Source of the DNA: Candidatus Saccharibacteria bacterium UBA2834
Lineage (GTDB): Bacteria; Patescibacteriota; Saccharimonadia; Saccharimonadales; Saccharimonadaceae
Direction of reading: 5' to 3'
Assembly (NCBI GenBank): GCA_002351365.1
Contig: DEGE01000016.1
Location: 20,239 to 33,228 of the forward strand
DNA length: 12,990 nt
The notes beneath the pieces are model-generated. The model made no database searches. It had not been told where the DNA came from and saw nothing but the letters and a program-made list of their open reading frames with translations. The position numbers were made by a program, and so were the translations under genes. Shown here piece after piece: positions 5,834-12,496 of this stretch (position 1 is the stretch's first letter; each line of letters begins with the position of its first letter).

Positions 5834-7018
5834 ATGGACGGAGTTAATAGAATTTCAAGAAAAGGTGCGACAACTAACCATGCGAGTTCAGTTGACCATC
5901 GTAGACTCCAAAAATCCTCGACTTTAAATCGTCGTTTCGTGCGACGACCGAGCGCTGTGGCAAAAACGCAAAGCACTGCAAAAGTTCAACAGAAAGTTGC
6001 TCAGACTCAGCAGAAAAAAACCGTCGCGCCAGCAAGAGTCTCTGCGCAGCAAACATCCATGAAAACAGCACAGCAACAATTGAGTAGTAATAGGCAACAG
6101 GGTCAGCAGCAAAAGGCTGTCGTAAGATCAGTTGCTGGTACGCGTGGTGCATCAGGAAAGCAGTCATTAATTCAGCATAGTAAAGCCGGAAAGATTCAAC
6201 CGAGCGCGGCGTTTATTGAACAACAAAAGCGTCTACGTCAGAAGCAACAGCAGAATGCGGCGCAACAACAGGTTGGTAAGCGCATTACGGCTCAACAACT
6301 AGCTAAGATACGTCAGCAAGCGGCGACAGATTTAAAGCAGACCCGCAAACAAGAGAGTAAGGATATTGGTCCTCAGGGACATAAGTTATTGGATACTACG
6401 CGAGCTAGAATGGCGGCTCAGGCTGCACCGGCGCCGGCAAGGATTACGGCACAGGAAAGGAAAGATCGTGCAATTCAGCAGGCATTACAGCGTATGCAGA
6501 GCGCTGAAAATACGAAAGAAGATTTCGGCGAAAAGAAGATAAAAAAGCAGCATTTTTGGCAGAAAAAGCGTTTCGCTGTTGCGATGGCTATGGCAATTAT
6601 TTCGATTGGGCTATTGGGATATTTGGTGAGCTTGAATTTGCCTGATATTTCGGTGCGGGTTGCCGCCATGCAGGCTGGTATTTCGAATGCTTATCCTAGC
6701 TATGTGCCAAGCAATTATCGGCTTGATGGTCTTGTCAAAGAAGAGAACGGCAAGATTACAATGAATTTCAAGAACGATATTGGTAAAACCTTCAGCTTAA
6801 TAGAAGAGAAATCAAGCTGGGATTCTACAGCGGTATTAGCGAATTACGTTAAAAAGAATTGGGGTGATGATTATTCGATAGCGAAAGGCCAAGGGCTAAC
6901 GATTTATATTTCGGGCTCAAAGGCTGTCTGGGTGAATGGTGGTGTGCTTTATATTGTTGACGGCGAAGCTGCAGAGCTTAATTCTAGTGATTTACACGAT
7001 ATTGCCGTCAGTCTATAA
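5834..7018 (+). CDS. Glutamine-rich single-pass membrane protein with DUF4367-like external domain
   Basis: A 394-residue protein in three parts. Residues 1-245 are a cytoplasmic, basic, Gln-rich low-complexity region with Q-runs at about 58-61, 80-93, 130-147 and 154-162. About 246-267 form the membrane helix. About 268-394 form a compact external domain. Its opening, YPSYVPSNYRLDGLVKEENG, followed by strands and NDIGKTFSLIEEKSS, resembles the DUF4367 pattern found in anti-sigma/sporulation-associated membrane proteins; that match is by eye only. The pentapeptide RITAQ occurs twice (150-154, 203-207), suggesting an internal degenerate repeat. GAGG 4 bases before the ATG supports the start. 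pgi follows after 22 bases, so they are probably co-transcribed. Function is unknown. Confidence 0.85.
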   Translation: MDGVNRISRKGATTNHASSVDHRRLQKSSTLNRRFVRRPSAVAKTQSTAKVQQKVAQTQQKKTVAPARVSAQQTSMKTAQQQLSSNRQQGQQQKAVVRSVAGTRGASGKQSLIQHSKAGKIQPSAAFIEQQKRLRQKQQQNAAQQQVGKRITAQQLAKIRQQAATDLKQTRKQESKDIGPQGHKLLDTTRARMAAQAAPAPARITAQERKDRAIQQALQRMQSAENTKEDFGEKKIKKQHFWQKKRFAVAMAMAIISIGLLGYLVSLNLPDISVRVAAMQAGISNAYPSYVPSNYRLDGLVKEENGKITMNFKNDIGKTFSLIEEKSSWDSTAVLANYVKKNWGDDYSIAKGQGLTIYISGSKAVWVNGGVLYIVDGEAAELNSSDLHDIAVSL

Positions 7019-7040
7019 GCTTTAACGAAACGGAGGAATC

Positions 7041-8300
7041 ATGATTGACTTCAAATGTAGTCTTGGCGATGCCGTAAAGACTACTGATTTTGAGGCGAAG
7101 CTAGCAGAGGCGCGGAACTATGTGGCGCGCGCACAGCAGGATGATTTTGGTGGTTGGGTTGATCTACCTGTTAAGTATGACAAGGATGAATTCGCGCGAA
7201 TTAAGCAGGCTGCTAAGCAAATTAACGCGGACTCGGATTACCTAGTCTGTATTGGAATCGGCGGTAGTTATTTGGGGCATCGTGCCGTGATTGAAGCTTT
7301 GGGTGGCGAGCGTAATCGTACGAAGATTTTGTATGCTGGTAATTCTTTAAGCCCGCGTGCGGTTGAAAAAGTTATAGCAGATTTGGGCGATAAGGATTTT
7401 TCAATCAATGTGATATCTAAATCTGGAACTACGACGGAGCCTGCTGTAGCGTTTAGGATTTTTAAGGAGAAGTTGATTGCTAAGTACGGTGAAGCCGAAG
7501 CGGCGAAGCGCATTTATGCTACGACGGATGCGAATAAGGGAGCATTGCACGATGAGGCGGTAGCGAAAGGATATACAAGCTTTGTAGTGCCAGATAATAT
7601 TGGCGGTCGCTATTCGGTTTTGACTGGCGTTGGTTTGTTGGCGATTGCGGCAGCTGGCATCGATATTGATGCGTTGATGGATGGCGCAGAGGAAGAAAGA
7701 GCCAGCTTGATATCCGACGGCGGTAAGGCGGCTGAATATGCGGCGGTTCGCAATATATTACTTGAACAGAATTACGACATTGAGATTTTAGCTAATTTTG
7801 AGCCACAATTTACGCAGTTTAATGAGTGGTGGAAGCAATTGTTTGGCGAAAGCGAGGGTAAAGACGGCAAAGGAATTTATCCGGCGAGCGTGATTGATTC
7901 GACCGATCTTCATTCGATGGGGCAATATATTCAGGAAGGGCGTCGAAATTTGTTTGAGACGTTCGTTGAGATTGCTGCTGATTATGACGCGGTAAAAGTT
8001 CCGACCCTTGAAGAGGATTTGGATGGCTTGAAGTATCTTGAGGGCAAGGAAATGGATTATATTTGTAAGACTGCGAATGCGGCGACGCGTGAGGCGCATT
8101 TGGCGGGCGGAGTGCCAATCCTTGAGGTTGTGATGCCTGATTTAGATGAACGCTCGTTGGGGGCCTTAATCTACTTCTTTGAAATGAGTTGCGCATTGAG
8201 CGGCTTCTTATTGGGAGTGAATCCGTTTAATCAGCCAGGCGTAGAAGCTTACAAAAATCGGATGTTTGAGCTGTTGGGTAAGCCTGGTTACGAAAAATAA
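7041..8300 (+). CDS. pgi: Glucose-6-phosphate isomerase
   Basis: A 419-residue enzyme that interconverts glucose-6-phosphate and fructose-6-phosphate in glycolysis. The SIS-domain sugar-phosphate loops are clear: [10 protein letters not shown] (71-80) and [10 protein letters not shown] (125-134). Family signature 1 is [14 protein letters not shown] (185-198) and signature 2 is [18 protein letters not shown] (388-405). Residues expected to act in catalysis are E270 (in FGESEGK), H291 (in DLHSMGQ) and K405. The protein is somewhat shorter than the usual ~450-residue Firmicutes-type enzyme but keeps all motifs, so it should be active. A strong ribosome binding site, GGAGG, lies 5 bases before the ATG. 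It follows the Q-rich gene closely and ends at a strong terminator, converging with enolase, another glycolytic gene. Confidence 0.97.
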   Translation: MIDFKCSLGDAVKTTDFEAKLAEARNYVARAQQDDFGGWVDLPVKYDKDEFARIKQAAKQINADSDYLVCIGIGGSYLGHRAVIEALGGERNRTKILYAGNSLSPRAVEKVIADLGDKDFSINVISKSGTTTEPAVAFRIFKEKLIAKYGEAEAAKRIYATTDANKGALHDEAVAKGYTSFVVPDNIGGRYSVLTGVGLLAIAAAGIDIDALMDGAEEERASLISDGGKAAEYAAVRNILLEQNYDIEILANFEPQFTQFNEWWKQLFGESEGKDGKGIYPASVIDSTDLHSMGQYIQEGRRNLFETFVEIAADYDAVKVPTLEEDLDGLKYLEGKEMDYICKTANAATREAHLAGGVPILEVVMPDLDERSLGALIYFFEMSCALSGFLLGVNPFNQPGVEAYKNRMFELLGKPGYEK

Positions 8301-8313
8301 TTTTGTTGTATAA

Positions 8314-8346
8314 AAAAATATCTCCCTGCCCAGGGGAGATATTTTT
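8314..8346. terminator. Strong bidirectional terminator between pgi and eno
   Basis: A perfect 13-bp stem (8314-8326 with 8334-8346, AAAAATATCTCCC against its complement) closes a 7-base loop. A/T tracts on the two outer arms allow termination in both directions. Confidence 0.92.
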
Positions 8347-8358
8347 GTGTCCGGGAAG

Positions 8359-8377
8359 TGGGGCGGAGGCTGCCCCA
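8359..8377 (-). other. GC-rich hairpin just after the eno stop codon
   Basis: TGGGGC (8359-8364) pairs with GCCCCA (8372-8377) around a 7-base loop, 5 bases past the eno stop. A 10-base palindrome CCCCAAGGGG (8373-8382) overlaps it and touches the stop codon. There is no U-run, so it is more likely a 3' protecting stem ahead of the main terminator than a terminator itself. Confidence 0.4.
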
Positions 8378-8382
8378 AGGGG

Positions 8383-9678
8383 TTATTTCTTGAATGGATT
8401 TTCTAGACCAAGATTGCGGTTGGCTTCCGCGATACGCATTAGTTCGTTGTATTTGGCGATGCGTTCTGAACGGCTAAGGGAACCAGTTTTAATTTGACCT
8501 GTGCCGAGGCCGACGGCCAAGTGAGCGATGGTAGTATCTTCGGTTTCACCAGAGCGGTGCGACATGACGCAGTTGTAGCCATTCTTCTTGGCAAGCATTA
8601 CGGCGTCGATGGTCTCGGTGAGCGAGCCGATTTGGTTTGGCTTGATTAAGATGGCGTTGCCGGCATGCTCGTCGATACCGCGCTGGAGGAGCTTGGAATT
8701 GGTAACGAAGAGGTCGTCGCCAACGAGTTGTAGGCGATCGCCGAAGCGTTCGGTCAACATGCGCCAGCCACCCCAGTCGTTTTCGCCAAGGCCATCCTCG
8801 ATAGAGACGACAGGATAGTTGTCGATGATCCACTGATACCAGTTAGCGAGATCGTCGCTAGATTTCCAGTCGCCATTGGTCTTGAGTTTGTAATGGTCAT
8901 CTTCGGCAAATTCTGATGCGGCAATGTCCATGGCGATGGCAATGTCTTTGCCTAGTTCATAACCGGCGGCCTCTACTGCGAGCTTAATTAATTCGAGTGG
9001 CTCATTGTTGCCATCTTTGACGAAAGGAGCGTATCCGCCTTCGTCACCAACGGTAGTAGCGTACTTACGTTCTTTCAGAATCTTCTTTAGCGCGTGGAAT
9101 ACTTCGGCACCCATACGTACAGCGTCTTGAATATTCGTGGCACTAACTGGAATAATCATGTATTCCTGGAAATCGGTTGACCAATCGGCGTGAGCACCAC
9201 CATTCATGACGTTCATCATTGGCATTGGAAGGCGCATTTCTTCGCCCGTTCCAGCAATGTCTGCAACGTATTCATAGAAGCGGCGGCCTTTAGCGTGAGC
9301 GACGGCCTTAGCGGCAGCTAACGATACGGACAAAATAGCATTGGCGCCAAGATTTGATTTATTCTCGGTGCCATCAAGGTCGAGCATAAGTTGGTCGAGC
9401 TTGCGTTGGTCACTGGCGTCGTTGCCGATTAATACGTCTGCGATTTTACTATTGACGTTCCAGACGGCTTTTAAGACACCTTTGCCGCCGAAGCGGGTAT
9501 CGTCATTGTCGCGGAGTTCGAGTGCTTCGCCAGCGCCAGTAGATGCGCCAGATGGTACAGCTGCGCGACCAGCATGGCCACTTTCAAGAACGACGTCAGT
9601 CTCGACGGTTGGGTTGCCGCGAGAATCTAATATCTGACGCGCCTTAATATATTTAATAATGCAGTTATCTTTTTGCAT
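8383..9678 (-). CDS. eno: Enolase (phosphopyruvate hydratase)
   Basis: A 431-residue enolase, matching the usual ~430, that converts 2-phosphoglycerate to phosphoenolpyruvate. Visible motifs: [14 protein letters not shown] (13-26); VPSGASTG (41-48) with the mobile-loop Ser; GGAHA (160-164) with H163; Q171-E172; VGDEGG with catalytic E213; metal ligands D251 (AMDIAASEF), E294 (SIEDGL) and D321 (VGDDLF); catalytic K346 (LIKPNQIG); SHRSGETED (373-381) and K397. The usual Asn-Asn between GGxHAD and QE is Trp166-Ser167 here. ATG 9678 is chosen because GAGG lies 6 bases upstream. An in-frame ATG at 9726 lies directly after the -10 box and would not be in the transcript. The gene is alone in its unit and converges with pgi. 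Confidence 0.97.
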   Translation of the reverse strand: MQKDNCIIKYIKARQILDSRGNPTVETDVVLESGHAGRAAVPSGASTGAGEALELRDNDDTRFGGKGVLKAVWNVNSKIADVLIGNDASDQRKLDQLMLDLDGTENKSNLGANAILSVSLAAAKAVAHAKGRRFYEYVADIAGTGEEMRLPMPMMNVMNGGAHADWSTDFQEYMIIPVSATNIQDAVRMGAEVFHALKKILKERKYATTVGDEGGYAPFVKDGNNEPLELIKLAVEAAGYELGKDIAIAMDIAASEFAEDDHYKLKTNGDWKSSDDLANWYQWIIDNYPVVSIEDGLGENDWGGWRMLTERFGDRLQLVGDDLFVTNSKLLQRGIDEHAGNAILIKPNQIGSLTETIDAVMLAKKNGYNCVMSHRSGETEDTTIAHLAVGLGTGQIKTGSLSRSERIAKYNELMRIAEANRNLGLENPFKK

Positions 9679-9727
9679 TGAATGCCTCTTCTTTCTTCCC
9701 TTAATGCGTATAACTCTAATTGACATT

Positions 9728-9736
9728 ATTATAGCA
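9728..9736 (-). promoter_or_regulatory. Extended -10 promoter of eno
   Basis: On the minus strand TGC-TATAAT (box 9733-9728) is a perfect extended -10, predicting a start near 9721 and a leader of about 43 bases to ATG 9678. It excludes the ATG at 9726 as start. The -35 region is weak (CTGCCA at an 18-base spacing). Confidence 0.6.
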
Positions 9737-9794
9737 TAAGCAGGATGTATTTGGCAGGGCGGATTTTAGAAAACTTTTATGTTTATTTATTTTG

Positions 9795-9803
9795 TGTTAT
9801 ATT
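9795..9803 (+). promoter_or_regulatory. Extended -10 promoter of the 9843-12433 gene run
   Basis: TG-T-TATATT (box 9798-9803) in an AT-rich stretch predicts a start near 9810 and a leader of about 33 bases carrying AAGGAGGG (9826-9833) before ATG 9843. No clear -35 box. It is divergent from the eno promoter. Confidence 0.45.
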
Positions 9804-9842
9804 TTAAGCAAAAGCGAATTTTTTTAAGGAGGGCAAAAAGCT

Positions 9843-10202
9843 ATGGCTACTAAAGCCACGACTAAGAAAAAAACTACTAGTGCAAAGAAGCCGGTTGCTA
9901 AGAAAACGACAACCGTAAAGGCTACTACCAAGAAAGCACAAGGCAAGGGTTTACTATACGAAAAATACCCAGAAGAGCATCAAGCTACTGGCAAATATAA
10001 ATTCTTCTATTGTATGTTTGCTTTAACAACGATTATCTTCGCAGCTGTTGCCGTATGGCTATTTATCTTCTCGAGCGAGATTCTGAGCAAATATGAGTCC
10101 ATCGAGGCTTGCGCACGTGCACATGGTGCAACTTGCGAAATCCACGTGATTGATGGCGGCGATGAAGTTGCTCCAGTAGAAGACACGACCGACGAAGAAT
10201 AA
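9843..10202 (+). CDS. Single-pass membrane protein with histone-H1-like Lys/Thr/Ala tail
   Basis: I do not recognise this 119-residue protein as a named family. Residues 1-36 are a Lys/Ala/Thr tail in which nearly every second or third residue is Lys (for example TKKKTTSAKKPVAKKT), like the C-terminal tails of histone H1 and bacterial HU-like proteins. About 53-76 form a membrane helix. The remaining 43 residues, predicted outside, carry two cysteines in CARAHGATC (90 and 98), which could form a small disulfide loop, and end in an acidic tail. The orientation puts the basic tail in the cytoplasm, where it could bind nucleic acid, the acidic next protein or membrane lipids. A strong ribosome binding site (AAGGAGGG, 9 bases upstream) supports the start. 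The next gene follows after 17 bases. Confidence 0.8.
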   Translation: MATKATTKKKTTSAKKPVAKKTTTVKATTKKAQGKGLLYEKYPEEHQATGKYKFFYCMFALTTIIFAAVAVWLFIFSSEILSKYESIEACARAHGATCEIHVIDGGDEVAPVEDTTDEE

Positions 10203-10219
10203 TTTGGATAATAAATTGA

Positions 10220-11032
10220 ATGAATAATGATGATCTAGGTACCGGCGCGGGCGCAAAGCCCGTGCAGGACGAGGCGAGTACCAATGTTTCTATCGAAGAA
10301 GAGGCGAGGGCTGAAGAGGCATTTATAGATGATGCCGAGGATAAAGTTTTTAACCCCTTTGTCGAAGAAGAGTTGGACGTAACCGAAGACGAGATACTGA
10401 CCGAAGCGGACATGGAAATACCTGGCGCGGTTGGTTCCGGTAACCTAGAGACCATTATTTCGGCCGATCCGATAAACAACGAGTCGACTTTAGTTGCTGA
10501 GCGGGACGAAATCAATAATGTTAATATGCAGGATTTGCAATCCGATATTGACCAAGTTGAGGACCCTCTTGCGAGTAAAGAAATAGTTTCAGCGGAAGAG
10601 CCAATTAAAGTTAATATAGGGGAGACTATGCAACCTGAAGATACGAAGGAAAATGGCGACGTTGCTTCCCAGATGGACGATTTATTGAATGGTGATGTTG
10701 TAGAAAATACAACACCTGAGCCTGATATTTCGGCCGAAACGGAAGGTTTAGCTGAGCCCGCAGCAGAAGACAGCTCGGCTCCAGCACCAGAAACCGCAGC
10801 ACCAGTTGCGGCAACTGATACTCCAACGGAGACGCCAGTTAATCCTGTTGCAGAAGCTGTAGCGGCAAATCCAGTAGTTGATACTACTGCGCCTACTGCT
10901 GAAGCGCAGAGCACAATACAAGCAGCCGAGCCGGTAAAAAAGAAGAAAAAGACTGGCTTAATTATTGCAATAATTATCGTACTATTAATCCTAATTGGTG
11001 GTGGCGTTGCGGCGATTTTGTATTTTAATTGA
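10220..11032 (+). CDS. Acidic low-complexity protein ending in a C-terminal membrane helix; probably the N-terminal half of a split surface protein
   Basis: A 270-residue ORF of unknown family. Residues 1-240 are strongly acidic and then Pro/Ala/Thr-rich, without predicted globular structure. KKKKK (243-247) precedes a long membrane helix (about 249-267), and the ORF ends three residues later at TGA. By charge the acidic part is cytoplasmic. Taken alone it would be a tail-anchored protein. However, the frame continues in phase beyond TGA through six codons into the 460-residue ORF. Joined, the two would give the common arrangement of acidic inside segment, one helix and large outside domain. 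This is the only TGA stop among the complete genes here. The ribosome binding site is weak (GGAT about 11 bases upstream), so translation may depend on the preceding gene 17 bases away. Confidence 0.78.
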   Translation: MNNDDLGTGAGAKPVQDEASTNVSIEEEARAEEAFIDDAEDKVFNPFVEEELDVTEDEILTEADMEIPGAVGSGNLETIISADPINNESTLVAERDEINNVNMQDLQSDIDQVEDPLASKEIVSAEEPIKVNIGETMQPEDTKENGDVASQMDDLLNGDVVENTTPEPDISAETEGLAEPAAEDSSAPAPETAAPVAATDTPTETPVNPVAEAVAANPVVDTTAPTAEAQSTIQAAEPVKKKKKTGLIIAIIIVLLILIGGGVAAILYFN

Positions 11033-11059
11033 CACGAGTCAAAGGATAATGTGTCAGTT
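11027..11059 (+). other. Stem-loop spanning the TGA stop and the next GTG start
   Basis: AATTGACAC (11027-11035) pairs with GTGTCAGTT (11051-11059), nine pairs with one G-U, around a 15-base loop. The stop codon TGA (11030-11032) is in the 5' arm, the downstream GTG start (11051-11053) is in the 3' arm, and AAAGGA (11041-11046) is in the loop. A ribosome finishing at TGA would open the stem, so it could couple translation of the two ORFs. It could also be coincidence. Confidence 0.5.
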
Positions 11060-12433
11060 GATGCGATGTCTAAGCTACTCAATGTCGAGTTGGCTAATGG
11101 CGAGATTAAGAGTGCTGGCACGGGGCTAGGCTTTACGTCTGTCAAGGGTACGTCTACGACTACTTATAAGGATGTCAAAGAGTGGACAACGCGGGATTAT
11201 AAAACAAAATTGGCAAAAGAAGTCGTTGATTTTGAATTACGCATGAATGGCGTGAGCGCCTACTTGAGTCAGAACGCAATCGAACACTATAATGACGATT
11301 CGGCCGACACTGAAAAGAACGAGTTAACCTACGTAGAAGGTGGCAAGCTTTTTATAAAGTCGGGTGTATCGGAACATCAGAATGGTAAGTCGGACGATGA
11401 TGATGACTCTTCGATGAGCTATTATGATGGACTTGATAGTGAAACGAAGAAATTCTATGAAGAGCACAAAGCCCTGGGTGAGAATGCTGGTAAAGACGTC
11501 TGGATTAAGCTTAGTGATGAGAGTATTCGTGAAATGTTAGGCAAACAGCTATATAAAGATGATGTGATTGGCTGCTTGACGACAAACTACGAAAAAATTG
11601 CTAGCGATGCGAAGCAGAAGGTCTTGGATGCCTATAAACAAAATAGCTTCTTTGAATTTGGCGATGTCGTTGAGAATTTCGAAGGAGCCAAAGAAGGGTT
11701 AGTTTATTACAAGATTAATATCGACCAAGCTAAGCTCGACAGCTTCAAGGAAGCCGTAGGCAAAATTGAAGAAGCGGCCGATTTTAGCGAGTGCTACGAA
11801 GAAAGCGAGAGCAATAGCGCTACGAAAGGTCTAATCGGCAAGAATACTGGCGGGGATGAGAACTCGATTAACGCTCTGGAAATCATCGATGAGGATGAAG
11901 AAGAAGACGATTGGGAATGGGATATTACCGATGAAGATGATGATTGGGAAACCATTCTTGATGACGACGATGAAGAAAAAGAGGACGTTAAATACACGAT
12001 TGGTGATGTGTACTTTGGCGTAAAAAGCTGGACGCATGAGATTATGCATGCCGTTATCAATGCCTCTAGCAAATACGATACTGTTAAGTATGATTTTGAG
12101 CTAAGTTACGATGCACAGACGATTGCCGAGCCAGGCGAAGCTAAGACGATGCTTGAAGCTACGAAAGATGCCTGGGAAAAGCAAAGAGATTTTGTCATCG
12201 AGAATCAAGAATCCTATATTAAATTGCAATGCTATTTCTATGAGGACAATGAGGATCTCTATAACAATTGCGTAGAAGAGACCAAGGCGGAGGTTGAAGA
12301 ATATAAGAAGCTTACATTCGAAGATTACTGGAAACAGATAACGGACCTCCTGACAGCGTTTGGTGGCGCTTCGGAGACGAAGTGCAACGTTATGGGTGAT
12401 TCCGAAGTCAATGCGTGCATAGAGAGTAATTAA
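11051..12433 (+). CDS. Large acidic cysteine-containing protein, probably the extracellular half of the preceding ORF
   Basis: A 460-residue ORF of no family I recognise. It has no signal peptide or membrane helix of its own, yet it has six cysteines (175, 248, 394, 407, 445, 456), an even number that would suit disulfides outside the cell. It is acidic throughout, with a striking Asp/Glu/Trp tract at about 278-312 and an Asp run at 115-119; these could bind divalent cations. The opening, VSVDAMSKLL, resembles the segment that follows the membrane helix in single-pass proteins rather than a natural cytoplasmic start. The GTG start has AAAGGA only 4 bases upstream, buried in a hairpin loop; ATG 11066 is an alternative. 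The frame is in phase with the 270-aa ORF, separated by TGA and six codons. It ends at a clear terminator. Confidence 0.78.
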   Translation: MSVDAMSKLLNVELANGEIKSAGTGLGFTSVKGTSTTTYKDVKEWTTRDYKTKLAKEVVDFELRMNGVSAYLSQNAIEHYNDDSADTEKNELTYVEGGKLFIKSGVSEHQNGKSDDDDDSSMSYYDGLDSETKKFYEEHKALGENAGKDVWIKLSDESIREMLGKQLYKDDVIGCLTTNYEKIASDAKQKVLDAYKQNSFFEFGDVVENFEGAKEGLVYYKINIDQAKLDSFKEAVGKIEEAADFSECYEESESNSATKGLIGKNTGGDENSINALEIIDEDEEEDDWEWDITDEDDDWETILDDDDEEKEDVKYTIGDVYFGVKSWTHEIMHAVINASSKYDTVKYDFELSYDAQTIAEPGEAKTMLEATKDAWEKQRDFVIENQESYIKLQCYFYEDNEDLYNNCVEETKAEVEEYKKLTFEDYWKQITDLLTAFGGASETKCNVMGDSEVNACIESN

Positions 12434-12444
12434 TATCTTTCCTT

Positions 12445-12475
12445 AAAGTATCCGCTAAAGAGCGGATACTTTTTG
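12445..12475 (+). terminator. Intrinsic terminator of the 9843-12433 run
   Basis: AAAGTATCCGCT (12445-12456) pairs perfectly with AGCGGATACTTT (12461-12472) around loop AAAG, followed by TT. It begins 12 bases after the stop. The uvrC -10 box lies only 6 bases beyond its U-run. Confidence 0.9.
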
Positions 12476-12480
12476 TGCGG

Positions 12481-12486
12481 TATAAT
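12481..12486 (+). promoter_or_regulatory. -10 box of uvrC
   Basis: A perfect TATAAT ends 10 bases before the ATG at 12497, predicting a leader of about 4 bases. The -35 position falls inside the preceding terminator stem and has no good match. Confidence 0.5.
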
Positions 12487-12496
12487 TAGAATAAGC

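Noticed and set aside
7788..8196. Two minus-strand frames inside pgi
   Set aside because: Shadows of a strongly conserved gene, with no promoter or ribosome binding site.
8303..8497. A 64-codon + frame after pgi
   Set aside because: It runs through the pgi terminator hairpin into the antisense of eno and has no ribosome binding site.
9679..9726. Longer enolase with 16 extra N-terminal residues
   Set aside because: The upstream ATG lies one base after the -10 box, so it should not be in the mRNA, and the extra residues (basic) have no counterpart in enolases. ATG 9678 has a good ribosome binding site.
11030..11032. UGA read as glycine (genetic code 25, as in Gracilibacteria and Absconditabacteria)
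   Set aside because: The pgi, eno, sortase and uvrC frames contain no in-frame TGA despite many conserved glycines, so TGA is not a routine glycine codon here.
11030..11059. Selenocysteine insertion at the TGA with the hairpin as SECIS
   Set aside because: The codon falls just outside a membrane helix in an unrecognised protein with no redox motif, the loop does not resemble the known bacterial element, and no selenocysteine machinery is visible in the window.
10063..11145. A 360-codon open frame on the minus strand opposite the acidic 270-aa ORF
   Set aside because: It is Ser/Ala/Thr-rich, as expected from the reverse complement of Glu/Asp/Ala/Pro codons, has no ribosome binding site or promoter, and overlaps two better-supported + genes and a start region.
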